This document shows, piece by piece, positions 53,004-59,917 of a stretch of 64,000 nucleotides of DNA (position 1 is the first letter of the stretch; each line of letters opens with the position of its first letter). The notes under the pieces were generated by a model. That model saw only the letters and a program-made list of their open reading frames with translations. It was not told where the DNA came from and made no database searches. This DNA is from Myxococcales bacterium (GTDB taxonomy: Bacteria > Myxococcota > Myxococcia > Myxococcales > Myxococcaceae), in assembly GCA_016191815.1 (NCBI GenBank), contig JACPVI010000010.1:31726-95725 (forward strand), given 5' to 3'. The position numbers were made by a program, and so were the translations under genes.

Positions 53004-53091
53004 CTGGATGGGGCCCTGGTCTCCAGAGGATGGGAGCCAGGGCCTTCTCGTTTCCGGTGCATCAGGGCTGGCTGATGCATTTGGGTGCATC
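52961..53091 (+). repeat. attL-like direct repeat (tRNA-Gly 3' half plus flank)
   Basis: 131 bp beginning in the anticodon stem/loop (CTTCCCAAG) and running through the tRNA 3' end, its terminator hairpin and three TGCATCA-type heptamers. It aligns without gaps to 58957-59087 with about 12 mismatches by hand count (roughly 91% identical). Tyrosine recombinases commonly use the anticodon loop of tRNA genes as crossover site. Confidence 0.85.
53012..53055 (+). terminator. tRNA-Gly terminator-like hairpin
   Basis: GGCCCTGG (53012-53019) pairs perfectly with CCAGGGCC (53037-53044), followed by the T-rich TTCTCGTTTCC. The right-hand repeat keeps the same hairpin with one changed pair (58957-59087), so the terminator was part of the duplicated site. 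Confidence 0.6.
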
Positions 53092-53109
53092 AGACAGTGG
53101 GAGGGGAAC

Positions 53110-54156
53110 ATGGCGAACGAGCCGGCTCGAACTTTGCCCAACCCGGAGGACGTGCTCGATCTCTCCACCGAGCCCCCGCTCAAGCTGGACTTGGTGTGCG
53201 CCCACTGCGAGGAGAAGTTCTCGGGGGAGTTCGAGTGGGCGTTCGTCAACCCGGAACGTGGCTACGAAAACGACGGCTGGGACGGAGTTGTCCTGTCGCG
53301 GATCGTGACCTGCCAGAAATGCGGTGCGGTGGATGACTACCGGGTCGCGGCTGGTAGCCGGTTCCTGTTGATGGGACGGCTCCTTGGACGGGCCGTCGGA
53401 AACTCGAGCAAAGGCCGAGTCGCCTTCGGCGTCTCGTTGCTCTGGGACGGGTCCGTCGTTCAGCGCCCCACGCGCGCGCTCGCGCGGCTCCGCCAACTCG
53501 TCGGGGAGAACCCGAACAACGCGGAGGCCTTTCGCCGCCTCGGGAACGGTTGCGAGCGGTGGGGGCTCATGGGCGAGGCGGTCCAGGCATGGCGAAAGGC
53601 TGTGGCGCTCAACGCCGCCGACGTGGAGGCCGGTTGCTCAATCGCCAGCTACCTCTTGGGGAAGGGGAATGACCTCCCCGAGGGTTTCAAATACCTCCGC
53701 CAGGCTCTGGGGGCATTGCCAGCGGCGACCGCAGCGAAGAAGGAGCTTCGGCAGTGGGGTCCCGCGCTTGTCCGTCTACTCCTGGAAACGGTCGAGCGCA
53801 CCGATGAGCCGCTTGCCTTGATGGCGACATGGAGCGGCGGGAGGCTCGGCGACCAGCAGCTCGTCAACGTCAGCTCAGTGGACCTTCACGAACTGGAGGA
53901 TTTCGAAACCTTGGCGGACTTCGTGTCGCGCCCCGACGTACTCGGATTAGCTTTGACCTCGGAGCTGCCGAAGGAAAGCCCGACGATTCTGGAGCGGCTC
54001 CTGAGTGGGGACTCGGGGGGCGGCGCCTCGCAACTATTGGCCCAGGGTGCTCCCTTCCGCGACACAGTGGCCAGCCGGGCGCACCGCCACAAGCGGCGTG
54101 CCGAGAAGAAGCGAAAGCAGAAGTTGCGGAAGGCGAGCCAGAGGCGAAATCGATAG
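53110..54156 (+). CDS. Zinc-knuckle plus TPR protein with basic tail (island cargo)
   Basis: 348 aa from ATG 53110 (RBS GGGAGGGG); the longer frame reads back through the tRNA. Residues ~30-80 hold CAHC ... CQKC, a likely zinc site. Residues ~125-250 resemble TPR units (NAEAFRRLGNGCERWGLMGEAVQAWRKAVALN). The C-terminal 30 residues are almost all Lys/Arg/Ala (HRHKRRAEKKRKQKLRKASQRR), a possible nucleic-acid-binding tail. It starts 19 bp after the left repeat, so it is the first island gene. I do not know its function. Confidence 0.75.
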   Translation: MANEPARTLPNPEDVLDLSTEPPLKLDLVCAHCEEKFSGEFEWAFVNPERGYENDGWDGVVLSRIVTCQKCGAVDDYRVAAGSRFLLMGRLLGRAVGNSSKGRVAFGVSLLWDGSVVQRPTRALARLRQLVGENPNNAEAFRRLGNGCERWGLMGEAVQAWRKAVALNAADVEAGCSIASYLLGKGNDLPEGFKYLRQALGALPAATAAKKELRQWGPALVRLLLETVERTDEPLALMATWSGGRLGDQQLVNVSSVDLHELEDFETLADFVSRPDVLGLALTSELPKESPTILERLLSGDSGGGASQLLAQGAPFRDTVASRAHRHKRRAEKKRKQKLRKASQRRNR

Positions 54157-54168
54157 CTCCGGCGCGGC

Positions 54169-54487
54169 CTAATCCCCGCCCGCGAAGCCGATCCGCTTTC
54201 GCGGCGGTGGCTCAGCTGGTTCCATCAGCTCGTGGATGGCCTCGAAGACAACCCGCGCCCTCCAGCTGCGAAGGACGCTCGAGAGCATCGCAACGCCCTG
54301 CTCGGTGAACGCGTAGGGCGGGTGCTTGACATGTCGGCCCCGCTTGGTCGCGCTTTTGGGCCCCACGCGAGGGGGTGCCTTCCAAGATCATAGATTGTGA
54401 TCTTTGAGCTGCGACCTCGTCCCAGGTGAGCTGGAACATGAAGTCGCTGGGGAAGCGCTCGATCTTCCGCTTCACGGCCTGCACCAA
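54169..54487 (-). pseudogene. Frameshifted ORF6N-domain gene
   Basis: In one frame AVKRKIERFPSDFMFQLTWDE matches the phage ORF6N/KilA-like consensus. After the RSQSM region the match moves to another frame, PPYAFTEQGVAMLSSVLRS, the next conserved block of the same domain. A frameshift therefore lies near 54350-54370. A stop codon also cuts the N-terminus just before KPRALVQAV. ORF6N proteins are phage or island antirepressor/regulatory factors. Confidence 0.75.
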
Positions 54488-54925
54488 CGCCCGGGGCTTC
54501 TACCTCCTACAGGAGAGCGAGGTAGGAAGTGCAGGATCAACCGAACCAGTCCACCCATGCGATCGATCCGCCGTCGCTTTCCCCGAGCGGATCGACTGAA
54601 CCTGCGCCTCAGCCGAATTCCCTGTCAGTCGTGGAGTTGGCGCGGCCTGGCTCCGCGCCCGAGGTGCCCGGAGCAATCGCGGTGCCGGGGAGCCGGTAGG
54701 GCAGCGGGCGGGGGCGCGGAGGCGGGCGGTGCGGCGAGCTGTCCTGTCCCAATCCTCGCCCCCGCCACGGCCCCGCGCCCGCTCTCTGACAGGTACTTCG
54801 GCCCGCACGGGAAATCAGCTGGTGCGCCCGAGCAGCTGACCCGGGCTGGCGCGACTGAGGCGATCGATGAGCCGTTGACGTCGTTGGTGCTTGCCAGCGG
54901 TCCGCGTTGATGATCAACGGGTTGC
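54488..54925. other. Non-coding stretch inside the island
   Basis: No convincing gene. It contains an imperfect inverted repeat (CTTCTACCTC at 54497-54506 and GAGGTAGGAAG at 54519-54529) and a very GC-rich tract at ~54640-54780. Open frames here lack protein-like composition. It separates the ORF6N remnant from the transposase-like remnant. Confidence 0.5.
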
Positions 54926-56043
54926 ATGTACGAGCCCGTTCTACCCCGTTTGGCGGTCGTGAAGTCTCGCATCTCCGCGGAATCATGGGAGGCACGGGTG
55001 GAGGCGGCCCGCGCAGCCGCGGTCGTGTTGGGCGCGATCGCCGCGCGAGTGGAGGCGGGTGCGGCGTTGGACGAGGCGATTCGGCAAGAGGTGCCGAAGC
55101 CGCGGAGGAGGTCATCAAGCTGCCGCTGGCCGGCGGAGAGCTGTTGCGAGCGGCGGAACTGGAGACGGGAGCGATAGGAGCACTGGCGGGCGAGGTGCAG
55201 GTTCTCGCCGAGGAGGCGAAGGAGGCATCGGCGGGCCGGACACCGGAGGCGGACCTGGCCCACCGGGACGAACTGGGCCACTTCACTGTCACGTACAACC
55301 GCAAGCGGCGACGCAAGCGCGGGGAGGAGATTGCCAGCTACCTGCGCTCGGCGGCGGAGAAGGCGGAGGGGCGGGTGCCCTCTTGGCCACGCTTTGTGCA
55401 TGAGCGAAAGGAGACGCTCGAGCCGAAGCTCGCGATGCTGACCTACGCGCCGCTGGTGTCCGGGACGAAGGGGTGGGACGCGCTGCGCGCGACGGAGGCG
55501 GCGGGACTGCTTCCGCTGACCGGCTTCGCGTACATGCCGAGCACCCTGGCGAAGATGACGTCGGCGCTGGCCATCTCTGGAGCCGGGCCGCGCCTGCTCG
55601 AGGCAGTGGGGAAGAACTGGCATCGGGTGGCGCAGGAGAGGTGGGACGAGCCCGGGGCGATGGCGGCGCTCTACGTCGACAACCAGATGAAGGCGGTGTG
55701 GAGCTCGCTGTTCACGCAGAGCGGGAAGGTGTCCCGACTGAACCGAGTGATGCCCTGCATCGCCAACACCTTCGTGCACACTGGAGCCGGCACGCCGTTG
55801 CTGGCCTCGGTGCAGAGCGGCACAGCGCCGCTTGCGCCACGGCTGGTGGAGTTGGTGAAGGAGGCGGAAGCGAAGCTCGACGACGAGGTACGGCGAGCGG
55901 TGGTCATCGACGCGGAGGGGAGCACCTTCGACATCCTCGAGGCGTTCGCGAAAGAGGGCCGCGTCATCGTCACGCCCCTTCGGCCGGCGAGAGCCCCTGC
56001 CCTCCAGCTCGAGTACTCGCGCGGCTCGTACTTCCGGCCGTAT
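54926..56043 (+). pseudogene. Broken transposase-like gene
   Basis: The N-terminal part (ESWEARVEAARAAAVVL, 54926-~55100) is in one frame, and the rest continues in another. The second frame includes GAMAALYVDNQMKAVWSSLF, MPCIANTFVHTGAGTPLL, VVIDAEGSTFDILEAFAKE and VTPLRPARAP. The two Asp-containing strands (YVDN, VVIDAEGS) look like the start of a DDE-type core, and from memory similar proteins are annotated as transposases in myxobacterial genomes. The match stops abruptly after SYFRPY at 56043, where an unrelated lipoprotein gene begins. Terminal inverted repeats were not found. Confidence 0.5.
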
Positions 56044-56638
56044 GTTGCTCGGGTGCCTGGCATTCACTGCATGCCGAGCCGGGGCCAGTGCTCGCGCGTT
56101 CGTAGCCGAGACTGACGGGATACAGCGCTCGCCGACTTCGTTTCCCGCTCTAAGAATACTTCTCGAACAGCCTGCTGTCCCCTGGAGGCCAATTGCTCGG
56201 CTCGTCGCCTACCGGGACGCTCAGCCGCCGCGATTCGGTATGCAGCCAGAGCCGGACGGTGAACTGTGGGCTGCGATCCTGGAGCTTGCATCTCGGCTAG
56301 GCGCGGATGCGGTCGTGCGCGTCAGCCGAACGATTGAGCCATGCGAGAGTCCTGCAACCGCAACGGCGGTCTCCGCGGGAACAGCCACGACAAGCTCCGC
56401 ATGGTTGTCGGAGCGGGCGCAATTCACCGGAGCGCGCGCGTTGGAGTGTATTCAGCTCGTGGCCGACGCTGTGGTGCTGGAAACGGCGAACTACTCGTGC
56501 AAGCAGACGCAGACCTGTTGGAGCGAGCGGCGCGATGCAAACCTGATCGAGCCCGCTCGTGGACGGCTGAATCCCACGTTGTTCGCGCCCGCGGTGGTCC
56601 CCAGGGACCAAGAGCAGCAGCCTCCCGCGGCCAAGTAG
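56042..56638 (+). CDS. Small lipoprotein (island cargo)
   Basis: 198 aa. A short signal peptide with lipobox (MLLGCLAFTAC) is plausible. The core has RLVAYRDAQPPRFG, ELWAAILELASRLGADAVVRVSRT and RALECIQLVADAVVLE, and the end is Pro/Gln-rich. The GADAVV strand is reminiscent of YbjQ/heavy-metal-binding-like folds but this is weak. Its start overlaps the truncated end of the transposase-like remnant. Confidence 0.6.
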   Translation: MLLGCLAFTACRAGASARAFVAETDGIQRSPTSFPALRILLEQPAVPWRPIARLVAYRDAQPPRFGMQPEPDGELWAAILELASRLGADAVVRVSRTIEPCESPATATAVSAGTATTSSAWLSERAQFTGARALECIQLVADAVVLETANYSCKQTQTCWSERRDANLIEPARGRLNPTLFAPAVVPRDQEQQPPAAK

Positions 56639-56799
56639 GCAATCCCACCCGTTTGGAACTGGCATTTGCCCACGTGTCCCGGAGGCCCCCATGCCCAACA
56701 AGCCCTTCAAAAAGTGCGGCTGCGGGCGCGTCTCCCGAGATCACGAAGCAGGCCACGGGCACGAAATAGACTTGTCATCTCTTCGCCGAAGGACCGCCT

Positions 56800-57291
56800 A
56801 TGATCGCAGCCGTGGGCCGATACGCGATCCTCCCGATGCTGTGCTTGGCATGCACTTCGGCACCGAAACGTCCACCACGAGCACGAGCCCTGGCTTCAAC
56901 GGCAACGACTCAAACCCCGCTCGCGGACAAGGCGAGATTGGAAGCGCTGCCTTGCCAAGATCGCTGCTACGCCGAGCAGATGCTCTGCCGGGATGCCGCT
57001 CGGCAGTGCTTGCAGCACCGTCGCGCTGTCGGCGGCGGGGCAACAGTTGCGGTCGTACAGGCGCTGCCCGATGGCGTCCTTGGCACGACGGCGGTAGGTG
57101 TGGTGACAGACCCGAAGCTGGCTGCCGAGGAAGCTGACCGCGAATACAACCGCGATGCGGAGGACTGCGGTCTCGCGCGGGAGCACTGCGACGCGACGTG
57201 CCGCAACCCGGGGGAGGGGGCCTTGCCGCCGGACGGCGGCACCCAGGGCGATCAGGTGCGCTCGGGGGTCCAGATGGGCCGGCCCCATTAG
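56800..57291 (+). CDS. Small Cys-containing lipoprotein (island cargo)
   Basis: 163 aa with signal peptide and lipobox (LPMLCLAC). Eight further cysteines form CQDRCYAEQMLCRDAARQC and CGLAREHCDATC, a paired CxxxC-type helical-hairpin pattern. A Gly/Val-rich hydrophobic stretch lies between the pairs. Probably periplasmic. Not recognised. It converges on the integrase remnant. Confidence 0.6.
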   Translation: MIAAVGRYAILPMLCLACTSAPKRPPRARALASTATTQTPLADKARLEALPCQDRCYAEQMLCRDAARQCLQHRRAVGGGATVAVVQALPDGVLGTTAVGVVTDPKLAAEEADREYNRDAEDCGLAREHCDATCRNPGEGALPPDGGTQGDQVRSGVQMGRPH

Positions 57292-57510
57292 TCACACGGA
57301 GGAAAGCGCCGACGCCGGCCTCCTCCGGTGCGCCACCGCCTCCACCGGCTCCGCCAGCGTCGCGATCCACGCCCACTGCTCCCGGGACTCGGCGGCGAAC
57401 CGGCCGTACCTCTTGACGGTCAAGTTGACGTCGGAGTGCCCCATCCACTGCGAGACGACGGAGAGAGGAATGCCCCGCTGGAGGCAGAGAGGAATGCCCC
57501 GCTGGAGGCA
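57292..57510 (-). pseudogene. C-terminal fragment of a tyrosine recombinase/integrase
   Basis: The fragment reads GIPLSVVSQWMGHSDVN, TVKRYGRFAAES and EQWAWIATLAEP. It contains the GH of the catalytic box (HxxR/H-type) and the nucleophilic Tyr in KRYGRF. The N-terminal domain, the first catalytic Arg and the HxLR motif are missing. A 24-bp tandem duplication inserts an extra CLQRGIPL. It is on the minus strand about 1.4 kb inside the right end of the island and is the expected but now dead integrase for the tRNA-Gly site. Confidence 0.78.
57463..57510. repeat. Perfect 24-bp tandem duplication in the integrase remnant
   Basis: The 24-bp unit at 57463-57486 is repeated exactly at 57487-57510, adding eight codons in frame to the integrase fragment just upstream of its catalytic GH motif. 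A perfect copy implies a recent slippage event. Confidence 0.85.
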
Positions 57511-57665
57511 CCGGACGGTGCCCTTCGGTCCAGAACAGCGTTCGCGGGAGCAAACAATCCACACGCGTCTTCGCCACCATCGTGCCCGTGGAGGTCGCTC
57601 GGCTGAGCGCGGTACACTCACGGTGCATTGAGCACCTGCGCCTCATCCCGAAGGAGGGACACCAC

Positions 57666-57869
57666 ATGAGGTTCATGCTCAGGGGCATCCTCCTCGCTGC
57701 GTTGGTGGCCGGATCGATGATCGCCGTCTTCCACCTCACCTCCACCGCAGAGGCCCACGGGGGCGGCTTGAACCGCTGCGGCTGCCACTTCAACCGAAAG
57801 ACGGGCCAGTGCCACTGCCACCAGGATCGTGGCTGCGGCTGCGATTGCCAGCCGGCGAGATGCAAGTGA
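57666..57869 (+). CDS. Short secreted Cys/His-rich peptide (YHYH-like)
   Basis: 67 aa from ATG 57666, with RBS AAGGAGGG at good spacing. Signal peptide GILLAALVAGSMIAVFHLTSTAEA leaves a ~40-residue mature part beginning AHGGGLNRCGCHFNRKTG, then CHCHQDRGCGCDCQ. The G-C-H-x-N-R-K-T-G-x-x-H-C-H layout matches the small metal-binding-like YHYH domain. Seven cysteines and five histidines suggest metal binding or disulfides in the periplasm or outside. Confidence 0.68.
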   Translation: MRFMLRGILLAALVAGSMIAVFHLTSTAEAHGGGLNRCGCHFNRKTGQCHCHQDRGCGCDCQPARCK

Positions 57870-58204
57870 TCCGCTGGCGGGCCGATCTCCTTCCGGTCGC
57901 GCTTGTGGAAGCCGTCAGCTTCGCCAAGCGGCTCCCTCAGGGCAGCTCGGGACAAGAGGCGGGCCGGTTCTACGCTGCACTGGCTGCTCAGGCAATCGAC
58001 CGGCGCACGCGGGAGGTCGACGAGGGACCGGCCAATCCCGGTGATGCGGATCCGGCTCCACCAAGCGGCTCGGGCCGAGGCTCGTACACCATCGCCTCCA
58101 ACAGCGGCCGGAACCCGCGCTTGGCCCACAGGCCGCGCGCCTCGCTCCGCGCGGGCTCCGCCTCCGTCGCAGTCCAACGGCGACCGAGACGGTGCCCAAT
58201 GGCG

Positions 58205-58502
58205 TCAAGACTTGCGCACCCGGCCAAGCCAGTAACTCGGCCGGCGGCGCTCGTGGGAATAGGCGACTATCACCATCTCGACGGCGTGCTCGATGAATAC
58301 GCGAGATCGGAACGCGGCGGGCGGCACTCTTGGCGCCCGGCACTGGTGTTCCGTGCTCGCCTTCGGCAATTCGATGGTACGCGGCGGCTGCTGCTTCGAG
58401 GAGATCGTGGCCCAGCCCGGCCCTCTGCCCCTCGTACCACTCGGCGGCGGCTTGAAGCTCCGCCTCAGCCTCTGGCTCGACGCGGATACGTCCGCGGCTC
58501 AT
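58205..58502 (-). pseudogene. Frameshifted ParE/RelE-type toxin gene
   Basis: The N-terminal half IRVEPEAEAELQAAAEWYEG and GLGHDLLEAAAAAYHRI is a normal ParE-family start. After RRVPIS the frame is lost, and the conserved ending FIEHAVEMVIVAYSHERRRP, then SYWLGRVRKS with TGA at 58205, is in another frame. The start overlaps the antitoxin gene by 4 bp. The toxin should be non-functional unless the shift is a sequencing error or is programmed. Confidence 0.78.
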
Positions 58503-58735
58503 TTCGACCGGAGTCGAGCCGCAATGCGAGCGTGTACCGCCTGCCAGTCGTCACCCTTGGCCCCCTCCGACTGGACCCGCTCAACGCGGCGGTCGATTTC
58601 CGCTGCCCAAGCGGCCTCCGCGTTGGGCTCCGGCTCCCCGTCCACGCTGGCGATCAGCTCGGCCGCCATGTGGGCGCGCTCGGCCGTGGGCAGCTTCAGC
58701 GCCTCGCTCAACAGCTTGTCCGCCTGCTCACTCAT
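58499..58735 (-). CDS. Antitoxin of a ParE-type addiction module
   Basis: 78 aa of the TIGR02574-like addiction-module family: DKLLSEALKLPTAERAHMAAELIASVDG, then EAAWAAEIDRRVERVQSEGAKG, the toxin-wrapping helix. ATGA overlap with the downstream toxin gene. The ORF is intact although its toxin is frameshifted. A cluster of TGATGCA heptamers lies 84-128 bp upstream of its start. Confidence 0.82.
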   Translation of the reverse strand: MSEQADKLLSEALKLPTAERAHMAAELIASVDGEPEPNAEAAWAAEIDRRVERVQSEGAKGDDWQAVHARIAARLRSK

Positions 58736-58818
58736 GGTGGAGCCTCCTGGTGAATCTATCGAACGGCGACCGCTCGCGCACCGACCCCCGTCAGCCCAGC
58801 GAGCTGTCCGTCGGCGAG

Positions 58819-58863
58819 TGCATCAGCCCGCCCTCCTGATGCACTTGATGCACTCCTGATGCA
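58819..58863. promoter_or_regulatory. Cluster of four TGATGCA/TGCATCA heptamers
   Basis: TGCATCA at 58819 and TGATGCA at 58837, 58846 and 58857. The same heptamer occurs in both island-end repeats (53058, 53073, 53086; 59054, 59069, plus a near copy at 59082). Possible arm-type integrase sites or operators for the antitoxin promoter. The rest of 58736-58956 shows nothing else clear. Confidence 0.4.
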
Positions 58864-58956
58864 TTTCGCCCGCTCGCAATGCTCGTGGTGCTCGTAATGC
58901 TCGTTATGCACGCCGTCCTTCCGCCAAGTTGGCGAAACCACTGGGGCTCGATTCAC

Positions 58957-59087
58957 CTTCCCAAGTTCGGGGTCGCGGGTTCGATCCCCGTCCGCCGCTC
59001 TGGATGAGGCCCTGGTTTCCAGCGGATGGGAGCCGGGGCCGCTTCGTTTCCGGTGCATCAGGATGGGGTGATGCATTTGGGTGCATC
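58957..59087 (+). repeat. attR-like direct repeat
   Basis: Second copy of the 131-bp site, starting at CTTCCCAAG and ending at GGGTGCATC. The sequence before 58957 has no tRNA 5' half, so no functional tRNA exists here. The T arm and acceptor 3' strand of tRNA-Gly are unchanged. The anticodon-stem copy has one change, and most other mismatches lie in the terminator and heptamer region. Confidence 0.85.
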
Positions 59088-59102
59088 GGGAGGACCCCGA
59101 TG

Positions 59103-59122
59103 ACGGGTGCCGGCACACCCGT
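59103..59122. promoter_or_regulatory. Palindromic operator candidate for the intact TA module
   Basis: ACGGGTG-CCGGCA-CACCCGT, a perfect 7-bp inverted repeat. It is followed at once by TACACT, a possible -10, with the antitoxin ATG 13 nt beyond the palindrome. Antitoxin-toxin complexes commonly repress through such sites. Confidence 0.35.
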
Positions 59123-59134
59123 TACACTTCTCCT

Positions 59135-59380
59135 ATGGCTGAACATGACGTGCTCAGTGAAGCGCTCGCGCTGCCGGCTGAAGAGCGAGCCCGAATCGCT
59201 CACCAGCTGATCCTGAGTCTCGAGGAGGAACCGCCTGCGGACCCGGCTGCGGTGGAGAGAGCTTGGGCGGAAGAAATCCGGCGGCGCATTGACGACCTGG
59301 AAGCCGGCAGGGTGAGGGCTATCCCAGCTGACACCGCGTTCGCTCAGGTTCGCGGTGCCCTCGGCCGCAAACGCAAGTGA
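59135..59380 (+). CDS. Antitoxin of an intact ParE-type module
   Basis: 81 aa, TIGR02574-like (VLSEALALPAEERARIAHQLILSLEE, AWAEEIRRRIDDLEAGRVRAI). Start taken at ATG 59135; the frame is open further upstream into the att-repeat flank but the family begins here. It overlaps the toxin gene by 4 bp (GTGA). Similar in sequence to the antitoxin at 58499-58735, which faces the opposite way across the right att repeat. Confidence 0.85.
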   Translation: MAEHDVLSEALALPAEERARIAHQLILSLEEEPPADPAAVERAWAEEIRRRIDDLEAGRVRAIPADTAFAQVRGALGRKRK

Positions 59381-59691
59381 AGGTTGCGTTCCACCCACAG
59401 GCGCTCGAGGATTTGCATTCGGCTGCGGCGTGGCATGAGGAGCGCCGCACCGGACTGGGGTTGGAACTCACTGTCGCGGTCGAGCACGCGGCGGAGCAGG
59501 TCCTGGAAGCACCGGAGCGTTGGCCGCGCTTGCCCGATGAACCGCGGGCGCGGCGCTATGTGCTCCGTCGATTTCCGTTCTCGGTTTGCTACGCGATTCT
59601 TGGGGACATCGTTTTCGTCGTGGCCTTAGCCCACTCCGGCCGCGATCCGGACTACTGGAAGCGCCGCCTCGCGCACATCAAGAGCCCCTGA
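59377..59691 (+). CDS. ParE/RelE-type toxin
   Basis: 104 aa, intact. VAFHPQALEDLHSAAAWHEERRTGLGLELTVAVEHAAEQVLEAPERWPRLP is the standard ParE start, and ARRYVLRRFPFSVCYAI, then VVALAHSGRDPDYWKRRL is the standard ParE end. GTG start overlapping the antitoxin. Family members poison gyrase (ParE) or cut mRNA on ribosomes (RelE); the WKRR ending is the ParE style. It lies just outside the island repeat. Confidence 0.87.
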   Translation: MKVAFHPQALEDLHSAAAWHEERRTGLGLELTVAVEHAAEQVLEAPERWPRLPDEPRARRYVLRRFPFSVCYAILGDIVFVVALAHSGRDPDYWKRRLAHIKSP

Positions 59692-59917
59692 CCACCACCG
59701 TCGCGGCCGACGTCATGGGACGCGAGGCGGGCTCCGCCGCTCTGGACCGAGCTGTCTGCCAAGCTGAGCCGACCAGGCAGTGGGCGGGGGTTCCACCTCC
59801 TGGCCGCGACGGGGCGGCGGGCCTGGACGACCGAGGTGCCGGTTGTTTGACGGGGCTGCTGGGCGCCTGCTGTACTGCCGCGCCGTTTCCTGGCGGATCC
59901 AATGAAGGGGGTTCCTC

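Larger units (their letters stand above)
52961..59087. mobile_element. Decayed genomic island integrated at tRNA-Gly(CCC)
   Basis: A 6.0-kb segment bounded by 131-bp direct repeats of the tRNA-Gly 3' half. Contents: a zinc/TPR protein, a frameshifted ORF6N gene, a broken transposase-like gene, two small lipoproteins, a truncated tyrosine integrase, a Cys/His-rich secreted peptide and a toxin-antitoxin pair with a frameshifted toxin. Genes here show more frameshifts, longer gaps and less extreme GC/codon bias than the surrounding chromosome. The lack of an intact integrase means it is probably no longer mobile by itself. Confidence 0.8.

Noticed and set aside
50619..53249. An 876-codon minus-strand frame with GGRGSNPRPRAW
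   Set aside because: This phrase arises from reading a tRNA gene antisense (here tRNA-Gly) and recurs in spurious annotations; the rest is shadow of the PPC and receiver genes.
54609..55316. Minus-strand frame containing ERARTCNPLIINADRW
   Set aside because: Looks like another spurious antisense translation; no tRNA structure or domain could be drawn at 54880-54940.
56691..57137. Open frame starting MPNKPFKKCGCGRVSRD
   Set aside because: The first 25 residues look zinc-ribbon-like, but the remainder is the alternative frame of the lipoprotein gene at 56800; at most a tiny remnant.
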